In this document: piece by piece, positions 25,078 through 32,661 of the stretch
Position numbering within the stretch: the first letter of the stretch is position 1
How the letters are laid out: every line of letters starts with the position of its first letter
Source: Turicimonas muris
Lineage (GTDB): Bacteria > Pseudomonadota > Gammaproteobacteria > Burkholderiales > Burkholderiaceae_F
Direction: 5' to 3'
Length of the DNA: 64,000 nucleotides
NCBI RefSeq assembly: GCF_002221595.1
Contig: NZ_NHMP01000004.1
Location: forward strand, 248,001 to 312,000
Position numbers and translations under genes: made by a program
The notes under the pieces: model-generated
What the model was told of the DNA's origin: nothing
The model's database searches: none
The model's input: the letters and a program-made list of their open reading frames with translations, nothing else

Positions 25078-25100
25078 AATTCGTAGGCATAAAAGACGGG

Positions 25101-25215
25101 AAAATGAACACTTCCAGACGTTCTCTTTTGAAAGGCGGAATCATTGCATCAATGGCTACCGGCTTTGCAGCCATGCCCGCTATAGCTTCTGCAGCAGAAG
25201 AAACAAAGTTTCCTC
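25101..25215 (+). repeat. 115-bp direct repeat, right copy
   Basis: A perfect copy of 22894-23008. It supplies the start codon and whole Tat signal sequence to the downstream flavoprotein gene, which is why its reading frame is intact despite the insertion. Confidence 0.9.
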
Positions 25216-26588
25216 AACATACTTATGACCTCGTTATCGCAGGTTTGGGCATCGGCGGCATCGTCACCGCTATCCGCGCCGCAGAAAACGGTTTGAAGCC
25301 AGTTGTTTTGGAAAAGATGGGCTCTGCTGCCGGCAATACTGTTTACTCCGCAGGTTTCATGCTTGGCGTCAACACAAAGATGCAGCAGGAAAAAGGTTTG
25401 AAGACCGGCGACACCACTGAAAAATTCTACGAAGACATGATGAAGGTCTCTCAAGGCAGAGGAGATCCAGCTCTCACACGTCTTGTCGCTGAAAATGCAG
25501 ATGACACACTGAACTGGCTTCACGACTATGTCGGCGTTAAATACGGTGTCGGTGCCAAATTGGTTTGGCCGATGCTGCAGAGAGCTCACTTAACAATCGG
25601 CGAAGAAAAGCCGGGCGGAAAACAGTTGATGAGCTATCTCTTGAAAAAAGCAAAAGAGTTGAATATTCCTATCATCTACAACGCCAAAGCCGTTGAGCTC
25701 CTAGACAATCCTAAGAACGGTACCGTTACCGGCGTCAAGGTTAAGACCGCCAAAGGTTTTGAAGAATACATCGGCAAACTCGGTGTTGTCATGGCAACCG
25801 GAGGTTATTCTGCCAACAAGATGATGCTGACAATGATGGCAGGTGTTCCAGCAGCCAACATGCCAGTCCGCGGTTCCAACACCGTTACCGGCGAAAGCAT
25901 TCTGCTGACAGCTCCTTATTTCCCGCGCGTTGTCAACGTTGATCAATACCACTGCGGTCCTATCCACGGCCCAACAGGTGCAAATCCGTTGAACATCGTC
26001 AATACCGGTATCGCAGTTTCTAAGGAAACCAAGAGATACACCAACGAAGGCCACACATACGTTGAAATGTCCCGCGACACAGCCGCTAAGACAAAAGACA
26101 ACTGGGGCTACATGATTGTTGACGAAGATACTCATAATCTTCCGATGCTCAAGAACGACTGGTTTTCTTATGCTTCTAAGAAAGCTCCTGTTTATAAGGC
26201 TGACACCATCGAAGGTCTTGCAAAAGAAGCCGGCTTAAATCCTGAAGAATTGAAGAAGATTGTTGATGAATACAACACAGCTTTGAAGGAAGGCAAGCTT
26301 GATCAGCTTACTCCTCCAAACACTCACAAGAATCCGCGTCCAATTCTGAAAGCACCTTTCTATGCCGTTCCGTTCCAAGGCGGTATGACAGCCACATTCG
26401 GCGGTCCGCTTATTAATACTAAGGGACAAGTTCTGGATACAGAAGGCAAACCGATCAAAGGCTTGTATGCAGTCGGCAATGCCGCTGGCGGTCTGTTCTA
26501 CGACAACTACGTTGGCGGTGCTCAGCTGACTTCTGCCTCCGTTATCGGCAGAGCCATCGCTGATCACATGAAAGCCTTAATGCAATAG
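25104..26588 (+). CDS. Tat-exported FAD-dependent oxidoreductase (flavocytochrome c family)
   Basis: 494 residues. The twin-arginine signal SRRSLLKGG with a hydrophobic stretch ends near ASAAEE. FAD-binding motif: DLVIAGLGIGGIVTAIRAAENG. Unlike the upstream flavoprotein it lacks the NRLGG arginine motif; the equivalent region reads AGGLFYDNYVGGAQLTSAS, with TATFGGPL instead of HYTMGG. So its substrate probably differs from fumarate. Partner cytochrome: the tetrahaem protein 11 bp downstream. The coding sequence is complete only because the IS duplicated the first 115 bp. Its native SD is lost; only GACGGG from the IS precedes the ATG, and a terminator lies just upstream, so expression is likely low in this state. 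Confidence 0.85.
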   Translation: MNTSRRSLLKGGIIASMATGFAAMPAIASAAEETKFPQHTYDLVIAGLGIGGIVTAIRAAENGLKPVVLEKMGSAAGNTVYSAGFMLGVNTKMQQEKGLKTGDTTEKFYEDMMKVSQGRGDPALTRLVAENADDTLNWLHDYVGVKYGVGAKLVWPMLQRAHLTIGEEKPGGKQLMSYLLKKAKELNIPIIYNAKAVELLDNPKNGTVTGVKVKTAKGFEEYIGKLGVVMATGGYSANKMMLTMMAGVPAANMPVRGSNTVTGESILLTAPYFPRVVNVDQYHCGPIHGPTGANPLNIVNTGIAVSKETKRYTNEGHTYVEMSRDTAAKTKDNWGYMIVDEDTHNLPMLKNDWFSYASKKAPVYKADTIEGLAKEAGLNPEELKKIVDEYNTALKEGKLDQLTPPNTHKNPRPILKAPFYAVPFQGGMTATFGGPLINTKGQVLDTEGKPIKGLYAVGNAAGGLFYDNYVGGAQLTSASVIGRAIADHMKALMQ

Positions 26589-26599
26589 GAGCTCATTGA

Positions 26600-26938
26600 A
26601 TGAATGTCAGAATTTTTCAGGCTCTGTGCGTATCCGGCTTGCTGATCTTTTCCTGGAATGCATCGGCGCAGGTACAGCTCCATGGCAAACATGCACAGAT
26701 GAATATGCAGTGTGACACTTGTCACGGTCAAACCAGACCTCGAGAAGTTCCCGATGAATCAGTTTGCCTTACATGCCATGTCAGCAGGGACGCCGTCAAG
26801 CAAAAGACTGCAGCACTCAAGCCTAATCCTCATTACGGCCACAGCGAGTCTCAGCCCTGCGGAGACTGCCACAAGCAGCATGAACCATCGGTTTTGACAT
26901 GCGATCAATGCCACAAGTTCGGCTATAAGACTCCTTAG
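26600..26938 (+). CDS. Periplasmic tetrahaem cytochrome c
   Basis: 112 residues with a Sec signal peptide (cleavage near ASA-QV) and four CXXCH haem motifs: CDTCH, CLTCH, CGDCH and CDQCH, plus further His residues for bis-His ligation. It resembles the small tetrahaem domain of flavocytochrome c3 fumarate reductases, here as a separate chain. It should pass electrons from a membrane quinol dehydrogenase to the periplasmic flavoproteins. AGGAG lies 7 bases before the ATG. It is co-transcribed with the preceding flavoprotein gene and would share its loss of expression. Confidence 0.9.
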   Translation: MNVRIFQALCVSGLLIFSWNASAQVQLHGKHAQMNMQCDTCHGQTRPREVPDESVCLTCHVSRDAVKQKTAALKPNPHYGHSESQPCGDCHKQHEPSVLTCDQCHKFGYKTP

Positions 26939-26952
26939 TTCCTTTTAGAAGA

Positions 26953-26981
26953 AAGGCCGACGAAATTGCCGACCTTTCTTT
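26953..26981 (+). terminator. Hairpin after the cytochrome gene
   Basis: Arms AGAAAGG and CCTTTCT (with further partial pairing inside) begin 14 bp past the stop and are followed by TTT. It is a plausible first terminator of the flavoprotein-cytochrome transcript. Confidence 0.5.
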
Positions 26982-27000
26982 TAGGAATGAGATCCTCCTT

Positions 27001-27025
27001 ACCGCCTTAATGGCGGTTCTTTTTT
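27001..27025 (+). terminator. Second, strong terminator after the cytochrome gene
   Basis: ACCGCC (27001-27006) and GGCGGT (27012-27017) with a 5-base loop, followed by TCTTTTTTT. Confidence 0.85.
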
Positions 27026-27317
27026 TGATAGCGTCTTCTAACTTTTTTCTCAAAAAATAAAAACCAGTCCAAAAATGCATTACTAGAGGGAGAGGATTCC
27101 AGACACATCCGAGTTAATAGTGCAACCTCTGATCATCTCTAAAATTCTTACCTGAACTTTAGTTCAGTCAAATCTAGACTTTTAAATTTTTATAAAAAAT
27201 TTATAAGATATTTCGCACGAGTTGCTCTATGCTGTACAAACTCTCATTAATGCTCCCTTTAAAATAAAAGCGATGCGACTTATATCACTTTTTGGATTAT
27301 GTGTGTGGGAGATCCAG
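27026..27317. other. Intergenic region before the R-M system
   Basis: About 290 bp, markedly AT-rich, between a strong terminator and the first methylase gene. It holds the palindrome at 27152 and an A/T-rich stretch (27175-27215) likely to include the R-M promoter. No other gene is visible. Confidence 0.5.
27152..27167 (+). promoter_or_regulatory. Palindrome in the R-M promoter region
   Basis: CTGAAC-TTTA-GTTCAG, a perfect 6-bp inverted repeat about 150 bp before the first methylase gene, in an AT-rich stretch. Possibly an operator. Its left 11 bases match the terminal repeat of the IS at 12.0 kb, so an IS-end remnant is an alternative. Confidence 0.35.
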
Positions 27318-28028
27318 GTGGCGAAACAGGTAAAAACAAAACAACGAGTCATTGATCACGGCGAAGTATTTACAGCTGAACGAGAAGTCAAAGCTATGTG
27401 CGATATGGTAGCTAGCGAGTGTCTAAGGATCGACTCTAGATTCTTGGAACCTGCCTGCGGAGAAGGCAATTTTCTCGCTGAGGTTCTTGCTAGAAAGCTA
27501 ACCGTTGTCAGAACCAAATATAAGCAAAGTTCTTATGAACTCGAACGTAATTCGATTCTTGCTATTTCTAGTATCTACGGAATAGATATTCTTTCCGACA
27601 ATGTTTCCGCCTGTAGAGAACGCTTGTATCAACTTTGGAATACCTGGTACAAGGGTGTTTGCAAGGATGAAAGCAATGACGCAACTCGAGCAGCCGTAAA
27701 ATACATTCTAGAGAAAAATATAGTATGCGGTAATGCCCTAAGTATGAAGCTTGTTGATGACACTCAAAAAGATACCCAAGCGTATATAACTTTTCCAGAA
27801 TGGACATTCCCTTTGAATGACGCACGTATCAAGCGTAGAGATTTTCGGCTTGATGTTCTATTACAAGAGAATACTGATAGTGCGCTCTATGATGGACAAA
27901 TTGAATTATTCAGCGATGATGCAATGAATGCCAATAATTGGATGTTAGACCCAGTAACTCGCGAAATAATCCCTAAGCCAATAAGAGAGTATTCTCCTAT
28001 TCACTATAGGAGGATAACTAATGACTGA
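27318..28028 (+). CDS. Restriction-modification methylase subunit, small (SAM-binding half)
   Basis: 236 residues. It opens with the N6-adenine methylase pre-motif DHGEVFTAEREVKAMCDMV and SAM motif I FLEPACGEGNFL (about residues 38-50), then IYGIDILSDNVSACRERLY (motif II-like acidic). No NPPY motif IV is present, so it is unlikely to methylate on its own and may be a regulatory or partner subunit of the next protein. I chose GTG 27318, preceded by GGGAG; an in-frame ATG at 27222 adds an unrelated 32-residue leader. It overlaps the next gene by 8 bp (ATGACTGA), implying coupled translation. Confidence 0.7.
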   Translation: MAKQVKTKQRVIDHGEVFTAEREVKAMCDMVASECLRIDSRFLEPACGEGNFLAEVLARKLTVVRTKYKQSSYELERNSILAISSIYGIDILSDNVSACRERLYQLWNTWYKGVCKDESNDATRAAVKYILEKNIVCGNALSMKLVDDTQKDTQAYITFPEWTFPLNDARIKRRDFRLDVLLQENTDSALYDGQIELFSDDAMNANNWMLDPVTREIIPKPIREYSPIHYRRITND

Positions 28029-29559
28029 TACTGCCCCTGTAGGAGTCAAATACAACCCAGATGTTCTCAGCTGTCTGGCAAACCTATCAAATGACGAGGT
28101 TTTCACTCCTCCGGATGTCGCAAATAGATTATTGGATCTCCTCCCTCAAGATTTATTTGCTAATCCAGATACCAAATTCTTAGACCCCGCCTGTAAAAGC
28201 GGAATTTTTCTTCGAGAAATTGCAAAAAGGCTGTTAAAAGGACTGGAGCCTCAGATCCCAGATTTAGAAGAAAGAATTGCTCATATTTTCAAAAATCAGC
28301 TGTACGGCATCGCTATTACAGAACTAACCGGCCTACTTGCAAGAAGAAGCCTTTATTGTTCAAAATACGCTAACAATGAGTACTCAGTATTCAAATTCAG
28401 TACCCCACAAGGGAATATTTGCTACAAAAGGATGAGGCATAAATGGAAGAACCAAAAATGCATTTACTGCGGAGCCACTAAGTCTAAATATGAGCGAGAG
28501 GATGGGTTAGAGACTCACGCTTATCAACTAATACATTCACCTAAACCAGAGGAGATATTTAAAATCAAATTTGATGTAATCATTTCCAATCCTCCATACC
28601 AGCTTTCTGATGGTGGAGCTCAGGCAAGTGCAAAACCTATTTATCATCTCTTTGTTGAACAGGCCGAAAGACTAAATCCACGGTATTTGGCAATGATTAT
28701 TCCTGCCCGTTGGTATGCGGGTGGTAAAGGTCTTGACGAGTTCCGAAATAAGATGTTAGATGATGAACACATAAGAGAGCTTCATGACTTTCCTAATACA
28801 TCCGATTGCTTTCCTGGTGTAAATATCCGGGGGGGGGTATGCTACTTTTTGTGGGATAAAGAATATAACAATCAACAAGAGTTAGTCCAGGTTGTTACCC
28901 ACACCAATAAAAACACGCAAGCCACTCAAAGAAGTTTGAAGTATCGTGACTTGGACATATTCTTGAGGTATCAACAATCGATACCTATATTAGAAAAAGT
29001 CATGAGCTCCGGTCAGAATGATATGTTGTCTGAGCATATCTCTCCTCGAAAACCTTTCGGCATCGATGCAGAATTTATTAAAACATCTAAACTCCAAAAT
29101 AAACCAGACAACTTAAAGCGTGCCGTTCCATGTTATGGAAAAGGCAAAGAATTGTCCTATATTGAATTTGATGAGATTCCATCCCATCAAGACTGGATTG
29201 GAAAGTGGAAGATCTTTGCGCCAAGAGCAAATAATATTGGCACTGAATTAAATGATGACAATTTAAATGTTTTCATAGGTAAAGACGAAGTTTGTACAGA
29301 GTCTTATCTTGTGATCGGGGCAGAAATGAACCTCACTCAAGAAACGGCGACTAATCTTATCTCCTATCTTCAGACTAAATTTGTCCGTTTCCTTCACAGC
29401 TTAGCTAAAGCAAGCCAGGATGCGACTTCCAAAACATATCGTTTCATTCCAATGCAAGATTTTTCAAAGTCTTGGACGGATGAAGAACTATTCAAGATGT
29501 ATGGCTTTACTGAAGGAGAAGTGGCTTTTATCGAGGCACAAATAAAGCCGATGTCATAA
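28021..29559 (+). CDS. Eco57I-type N6-adenine DNA methylase of the R-M system
   Basis: 512 residues. Pre-motif DEVFTPPDVANRLLDL, SAM motif I FLDPACKSGIF (about 53-63), a Cys pair in CIYCGATKSKYE (147 and 150), catalytic motif IV ISNPPYQ (NPPY at 190-193), and a C-terminal target-recognition region. It methylates adenine to protect host DNA; the target is unknown. A run of nine G residues at 28829-28837 encodes Arg270-Gly-Gly-Val in the conserved IRGGVCYFLW segment; a gain or loss of one G would truncate the protein. It lies 157 bp upstream of the helicase-nuclease gene. Confidence 0.85.
   Translation: MTDTAPVGVKYNPDVLSCLANLSNDEVFTPPDVANRLLDLLPQDLFANPDTKFLDPACKSGIFLREIAKRLLKGLEPQIPDLEERIAHIFKNQLYGIAITELTGLLARRSLYCSKYANNEYSVFKFSTPQGNICYKRMRHKWKNQKCIYCGATKSKYEREDGLETHAYQLIHSPKPEEIFKIKFDVIISNPPYQLSDGGAQASAKPIYHLFVEQAERLNPRYLAMIIPARWYAGGKGLDEFRNKMLDDEHIRELHDFPNTSDCFPGVNIRGGVCYFLWDKEYNNQQELVQVVTHTNKNTQATQRSLKYRDLDIFLRYQQSIPILEKVMSSGQNDMLSEHISPRKPFGIDAEFIKTSKLQNKPDNLKRAVPCYGKGKELSYIEFDEIPSHQDWIGKWKIFAPRANNIGTELNDDNLNVFIGKDEVCTESYLVIGAEMNLTQETATNLISYLQTKFVRFLHSLAKASQDATSKTYRFIPMQDFSKSWTDEELFKMYGFTEGEVAFIEAQIKPMS
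28829..28837 (+). repeat. G9 homopolymer tract within the methylase gene
   Basis: Nine consecutive G inside the coding frame of the methylase. In the observed length the frame is open. Such tracts mutate by slipped-strand mispairing and are classic phase-variation switches in modification genes of host-associated bacteria. Confidence 0.8.
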
Positions 29560-29576
29560 ATCAACAAGGTTGATTT
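29558..29576 (+). promoter_or_regulatory. Inverted repeat between methylase and helicase genes
   Basis: AAATCAAC (29558-29565), AAG spacer, GTTGATTT (29569-29576), overlapping the methylase stop. There is no T-run, so it may be an operator or an RNA element rather than a terminator. The gap that follows is 140 bp, enough for a separate promoter for the nuclease gene. Confidence 0.45.
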
Positions 29577-29716
29577 AACTTACAAAGGCAATACTTTCGA
29601 AGAGATCAGTGAGATGTCTCTCCCATAGCCCGAAAAGAAAATTTTTGGGCCAAGCATAGATAGAAGAGTACGGCTAAACGCTTTTAATACATACATAAAA
29701 AATTCCAGGAAGAAAA

Positions 29717-32293
29717 ATGAGTCAATTTTTTGCTCCCCCACCCAAATTAAATCCCACTATTTATGCTTATGAGTTTGTCAATGTACCCTCTCACCAAGGG
29801 TATCTGAAAATCGGCTACACAGAAAGAGAGCCTGAAGTGCGGATAAAAGAACAACTACATACCTCCGCCGTTTCTTACAGAATTGTGTTTCAGACCTCAG
29901 CTATGCGAGCGGATGGTTCTTGTTTCACTGACCATGAAGTTCACTCTGTTTTGAAGAAAAACGGATTCTCGCAGTTAAATGCGGGTAAAGATAAAAACGA
30001 GTGGTTCAAATGCGATATCGATTCTCTTAAGGCAGCAATAATTGCTGTACGAGAAGGCAGAAACTACATAAAGAATCGGTTTCAATGTTTCAAGATGCGT
30101 CCCGAACAGACTAGAGCTGTCCAAAAAACAGAAGAATATTTTCGACGAGCACAAAAAGAGGACCCTAATAGAGCTCCTAAGTTTCTTTGGAATGCCAAAA
30201 TGCGATTTGGAAAAACATTTGCCGCATATCAATTAGCCAAGAAAATGAGATTTTCTCGGGTCCTAGTTCTCACTTTCAAGCCCGCAGTTGAATCAGCATG
30301 GGCAGAAGACCTGAAAACCCATGTTGACTTTGAAGGATGGAGCTTTATTTCCAACAAGGATGCCAAAGATAGAGGAATTTGTATGGACGAAGCTTTTCTC
30401 CAAGCCGATAAAAGCAAACCAATCGTTGTCTTTGGATCTTTTCAAGACTTGCTTGGCACAAATGAGAATGGAGGTGTTAAGGCAAAAAACGAATTTATTC
30501 ACACAACAAATTGGGACTTAGTGATATTCGACGAATATCATTTTGGAGCATGGAAAGAAAATGCAAAAAAACTATTTGAAGATCCTGATGAAGAGGCGGA
30601 CATTGACTTCGACCAAGAAAAATATAAGAAAGATGAGGCTGATAATGCCTATAACGAAACTTTTCTACCCATCACATCAAATTTTTATTTATTCCTCTCA
30701 GGAACTCCCTTCAGAGCCATTAACTCAGGTGAATTCATAGAGGATCAAATTTATAACTGGTCTTATTCCGATGAACAAAATGCAAAAAGCAAATGGATAG
30801 GATCAGGCAACCCATATTTGACATTGCCAAGAATGGTTATGTTGACATATCAGGTTCCCGATAGTATTCAGCAAATAGCAAAAGGAGGAGAATTTAACGA
30901 ATTTGACCTGAACGTTTTCTTCTCCGTAAAAAAAATGCGGAAAGGAGAAAAAGCGCAAAATGCTCGCTTTATATATGAGTCCGAGGTTAAGAAGTGGCTC
31001 CAACTCATCCGGGGAAGCTATCTCCCATCAAATATTGACAATCTCAAGCTCGGCCAAGACAAAAGGCCTCCAATGCCGTTTTCTGACGCTCGGCTGCTAG
31101 ACATCTTGACACATACTTTGTGGTTCTTACCAAATGTTGCGTCCTGCTGGGCAATGCATCATCTTTTAACTCAGGATAGTTTTTTCAAGGACTACAACAT
31201 CATTGTATGTGCTGGTTCCGGAGCGGGTATAGGTGTTGCAGCACTTACCCCAGTCCTAACTGCCATGGGAGATCCCTTAAAAACCAAAACAATAACTCTA
31301 TCTTGTGGCAAGTTAACCACCGGCGTAACTGTAAAACCTTGGACTGGGGTTTTTATGCTACGTAATCTCAAAAGTCCGGAAACCTATTTTCAGACGGCTT
31401 TCAGAGTTCAGTCTCCATGGACTGTCGTGGATTCCTCAGGACATCAACAAATTCTAAAGGAAGAATGTTATGTCTTTGATTTCGCCTTGGACCGTGCTCT
31501 ACGGCAGATAGCAGATTACTCATGTCGGCTTAACGTAAGTGAAGAGAATCCCGAAAGAAAAGTCGCAGACTTCATTCATTTTCTTCCTGTTCTAGCCTAT
31601 GACGGTTCAACAATGAAACAGATCTCCGCTCAAGATATTCTTGATATCACTTTAGCAGGCACCTCTGCCACACTCCTTGCTCGTCGCTGGGAATCCGCCT
31701 TGCTCGTTAATGTTGACAATGAGACTTTAACTAGACTATTAAAAAACAAGAATATCCTCAAGGCTCTTATGAAAATTGAAGGTTTCCGAAGCTTAAATAA
31801 AGACATTCAAACCATCATTAACAAATCAGAAAAAGTAAAGGCTGCGAAAAAGAACAACACTAAAAAATCGCCGAATAAGATGAAAGAACTTTCTAAGGAA
31901 GAGAAGGAATACAAAACTCTACGAAAAAAAATACAAGAAAAGCTAATTAAGTTTGCGACTAGGATTCCTATCTTCATGTACCTCACGGACTATCGGGAAC
32001 GTACTCTCAGGGATGTAATTACCAAACTGGAACCCGAATTATTCAAAAAAGTCACCGGGCTAGAGGTACCAGACTTTGAAGCTCTTTGCTCCCTTGGTTT
32101 ATTTAATTCCAGCCTGATGAATGATGCTATCTTCAAGTTTAAACGATACGAAGACAGCAGCTTATCCTATACAGGGTTAAATCGACATGAAACGCAAGCG
32201 GTTGGAGGTTGGGATACGGTTCTTAAGAAAGAGGAATTTACTCAATTTTTTTATAACCAAGCTTTCTCTTCTGAAATTCAAAATCATCCGTAA
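29717..32293 (+). CDS. Restriction helicase-nuclease with N-terminal GIY-YIG (T5orf172-type) domain
   Basis: 858 residues. N-terminal GIY-YIG-like domain (about 12-110): IYAYEF at 15-20, YLKIGYT at 29-35, Arg42, Glu74 in TDHEVHS, Asn94. A superfamily 2 helicase follows: Walker A KMRFGKT (161-167), DEYH box (272-275), SGTP motif III (328-331), and a motif VI-like FQTAFRVQSPW near residue 555. The C-terminal 200 residues are Lys-rich and partly coiled coil. It is the probable restriction subunit: the helicase translocates and GIY-YIG cuts. Together with the two methylase-type proteins it makes a complete three-gene R-M system that does not fit the textbook Type I or III layouts. Function is inferred. 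Confidence 0.8.
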   Translation: MSQFFAPPPKLNPTIYAYEFVNVPSHQGYLKIGYTEREPEVRIKEQLHTSAVSYRIVFQTSAMRADGSCFTDHEVHSVLKKNGFSQLNAGKDKNEWFKCDIDSLKAAIIAVREGRNYIKNRFQCFKMRPEQTRAVQKTEEYFRRAQKEDPNRAPKFLWNAKMRFGKTFAAYQLAKKMRFSRVLVLTFKPAVESAWAEDLKTHVDFEGWSFISNKDAKDRGICMDEAFLQADKSKPIVVFGSFQDLLGTNENGGVKAKNEFIHTTNWDLVIFDEYHFGAWKENAKKLFEDPDEEADIDFDQEKYKKDEADNAYNETFLPITSNFYLFLSGTPFRAINSGEFIEDQIYNWSYSDEQNAKSKWIGSGNPYLTLPRMVMLTYQVPDSIQQIAKGGEFNEFDLNVFFSVKKMRKGEKAQNARFIYESEVKKWLQLIRGSYLPSNIDNLKLGQDKRPPMPFSDARLLDILTHTLWFLPNVASCWAMHHLLTQDSFFKDYNIIVCAGSGAGIGVAALTPVLTAMGDPLKTKTITLSCGKLTTGVTVKPWTGVFMLRNLKSPETYFQTAFRVQSPWTVVDSSGHQQILKEECYVFDFALDRALRQIADYSCRLNVSEENPERKVADFIHFLPVLAYDGSTMKQISAQDILDITLAGTSATLLARRWESALLVNVDNETLTRLLKNKNILKALMKIEGFRSLNKDIQTIINKSEKVKAAKKNNTKKSPNKMKELSKEEKEYKTLRKKIQEKLIKFATRIPIFMYLTDYRERTLRDVITKLEPELFKKVTGLEVPDFEALCSLGLFNSSLMNDAIFKFKRYEDSSLSYTGLNRHETQAVGGWDTVLKKEEFTQFFYNQAFSSEIQNHP

Positions 32294-32661
32294 TCCACTA
32301 AAAATTATTGAAAAAACTCCCCCCATCGTGAGCTGTCTCGCTAATTGAGAAAGAGGGGAAAATCAAACATAGTTAAAGTTATTGAGAGGCATCTTTTTTC
32401 TTTCTGTCCTTTGTTTCTCGTCTCTCTGTTAAAGAAGCAACAGACGAAAACGCAACCTTAAATAGATAAGATCCGTGAATTCACTAAATTCGATGAAAAA
32501 AGTACCTTTCTTTTTGTTTTAATTAAGATTTCGAGGCTAATCTTAGAGTCTTCAAATTTTTTCAACAGGTAATCAAACCGATAGGCAACTATTGTCCGCT
32601 TACGAAACTATTTGTCCTTACCGGGACCTCGAGGCTTGCCTCTGAATTTGGAATTTTGACA
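32294..32661. other. Intergenic region between the R-M system and metN
   Basis: About 370 bp, AT-rich. A C6 run and a later GGGG flank a poor hairpin near 32320-32360 that could end the R-M transcript. The last 100 bp before metN contain a short near-repeat (AACTATT...TGTCC twice, about 32587-32616). I could not match any known riboswitch with confidence. Confidence 0.4.

Larger units (their letters stand above)
23009..25100 (+). mobile_element. IS1634-family insertion sequence with long target duplication, 2.1 kb
   Basis: Defined by the flanking perfect 115-bp repeats. The termini are weak inverted repeats: CCTGTCTTTAATAC on the left and, inverted, CCCGTCTTTTATGC on the right (11 of 14). 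It contains one transposase gene with its own TATAAT near 23110, and hairpin terminators just inside each end that isolate it from neighbours. Recombination between the repeats would remove it cleanly. Confidence 0.88.

Noticed and set aside
22894-25215. Two independent flavoprotein paralogues with identical starts
   Set aside because: The left copy stops right after the repeat inside the IS, and identity ends exactly at the IS borders; this is a target duplication, not a gene duplication.
32540-32661. SAM or other riboswitch upstream of metN
   Set aside because: I could not identify the conserved core of any known SAM riboswitch class; only a short near-repeat is seen.
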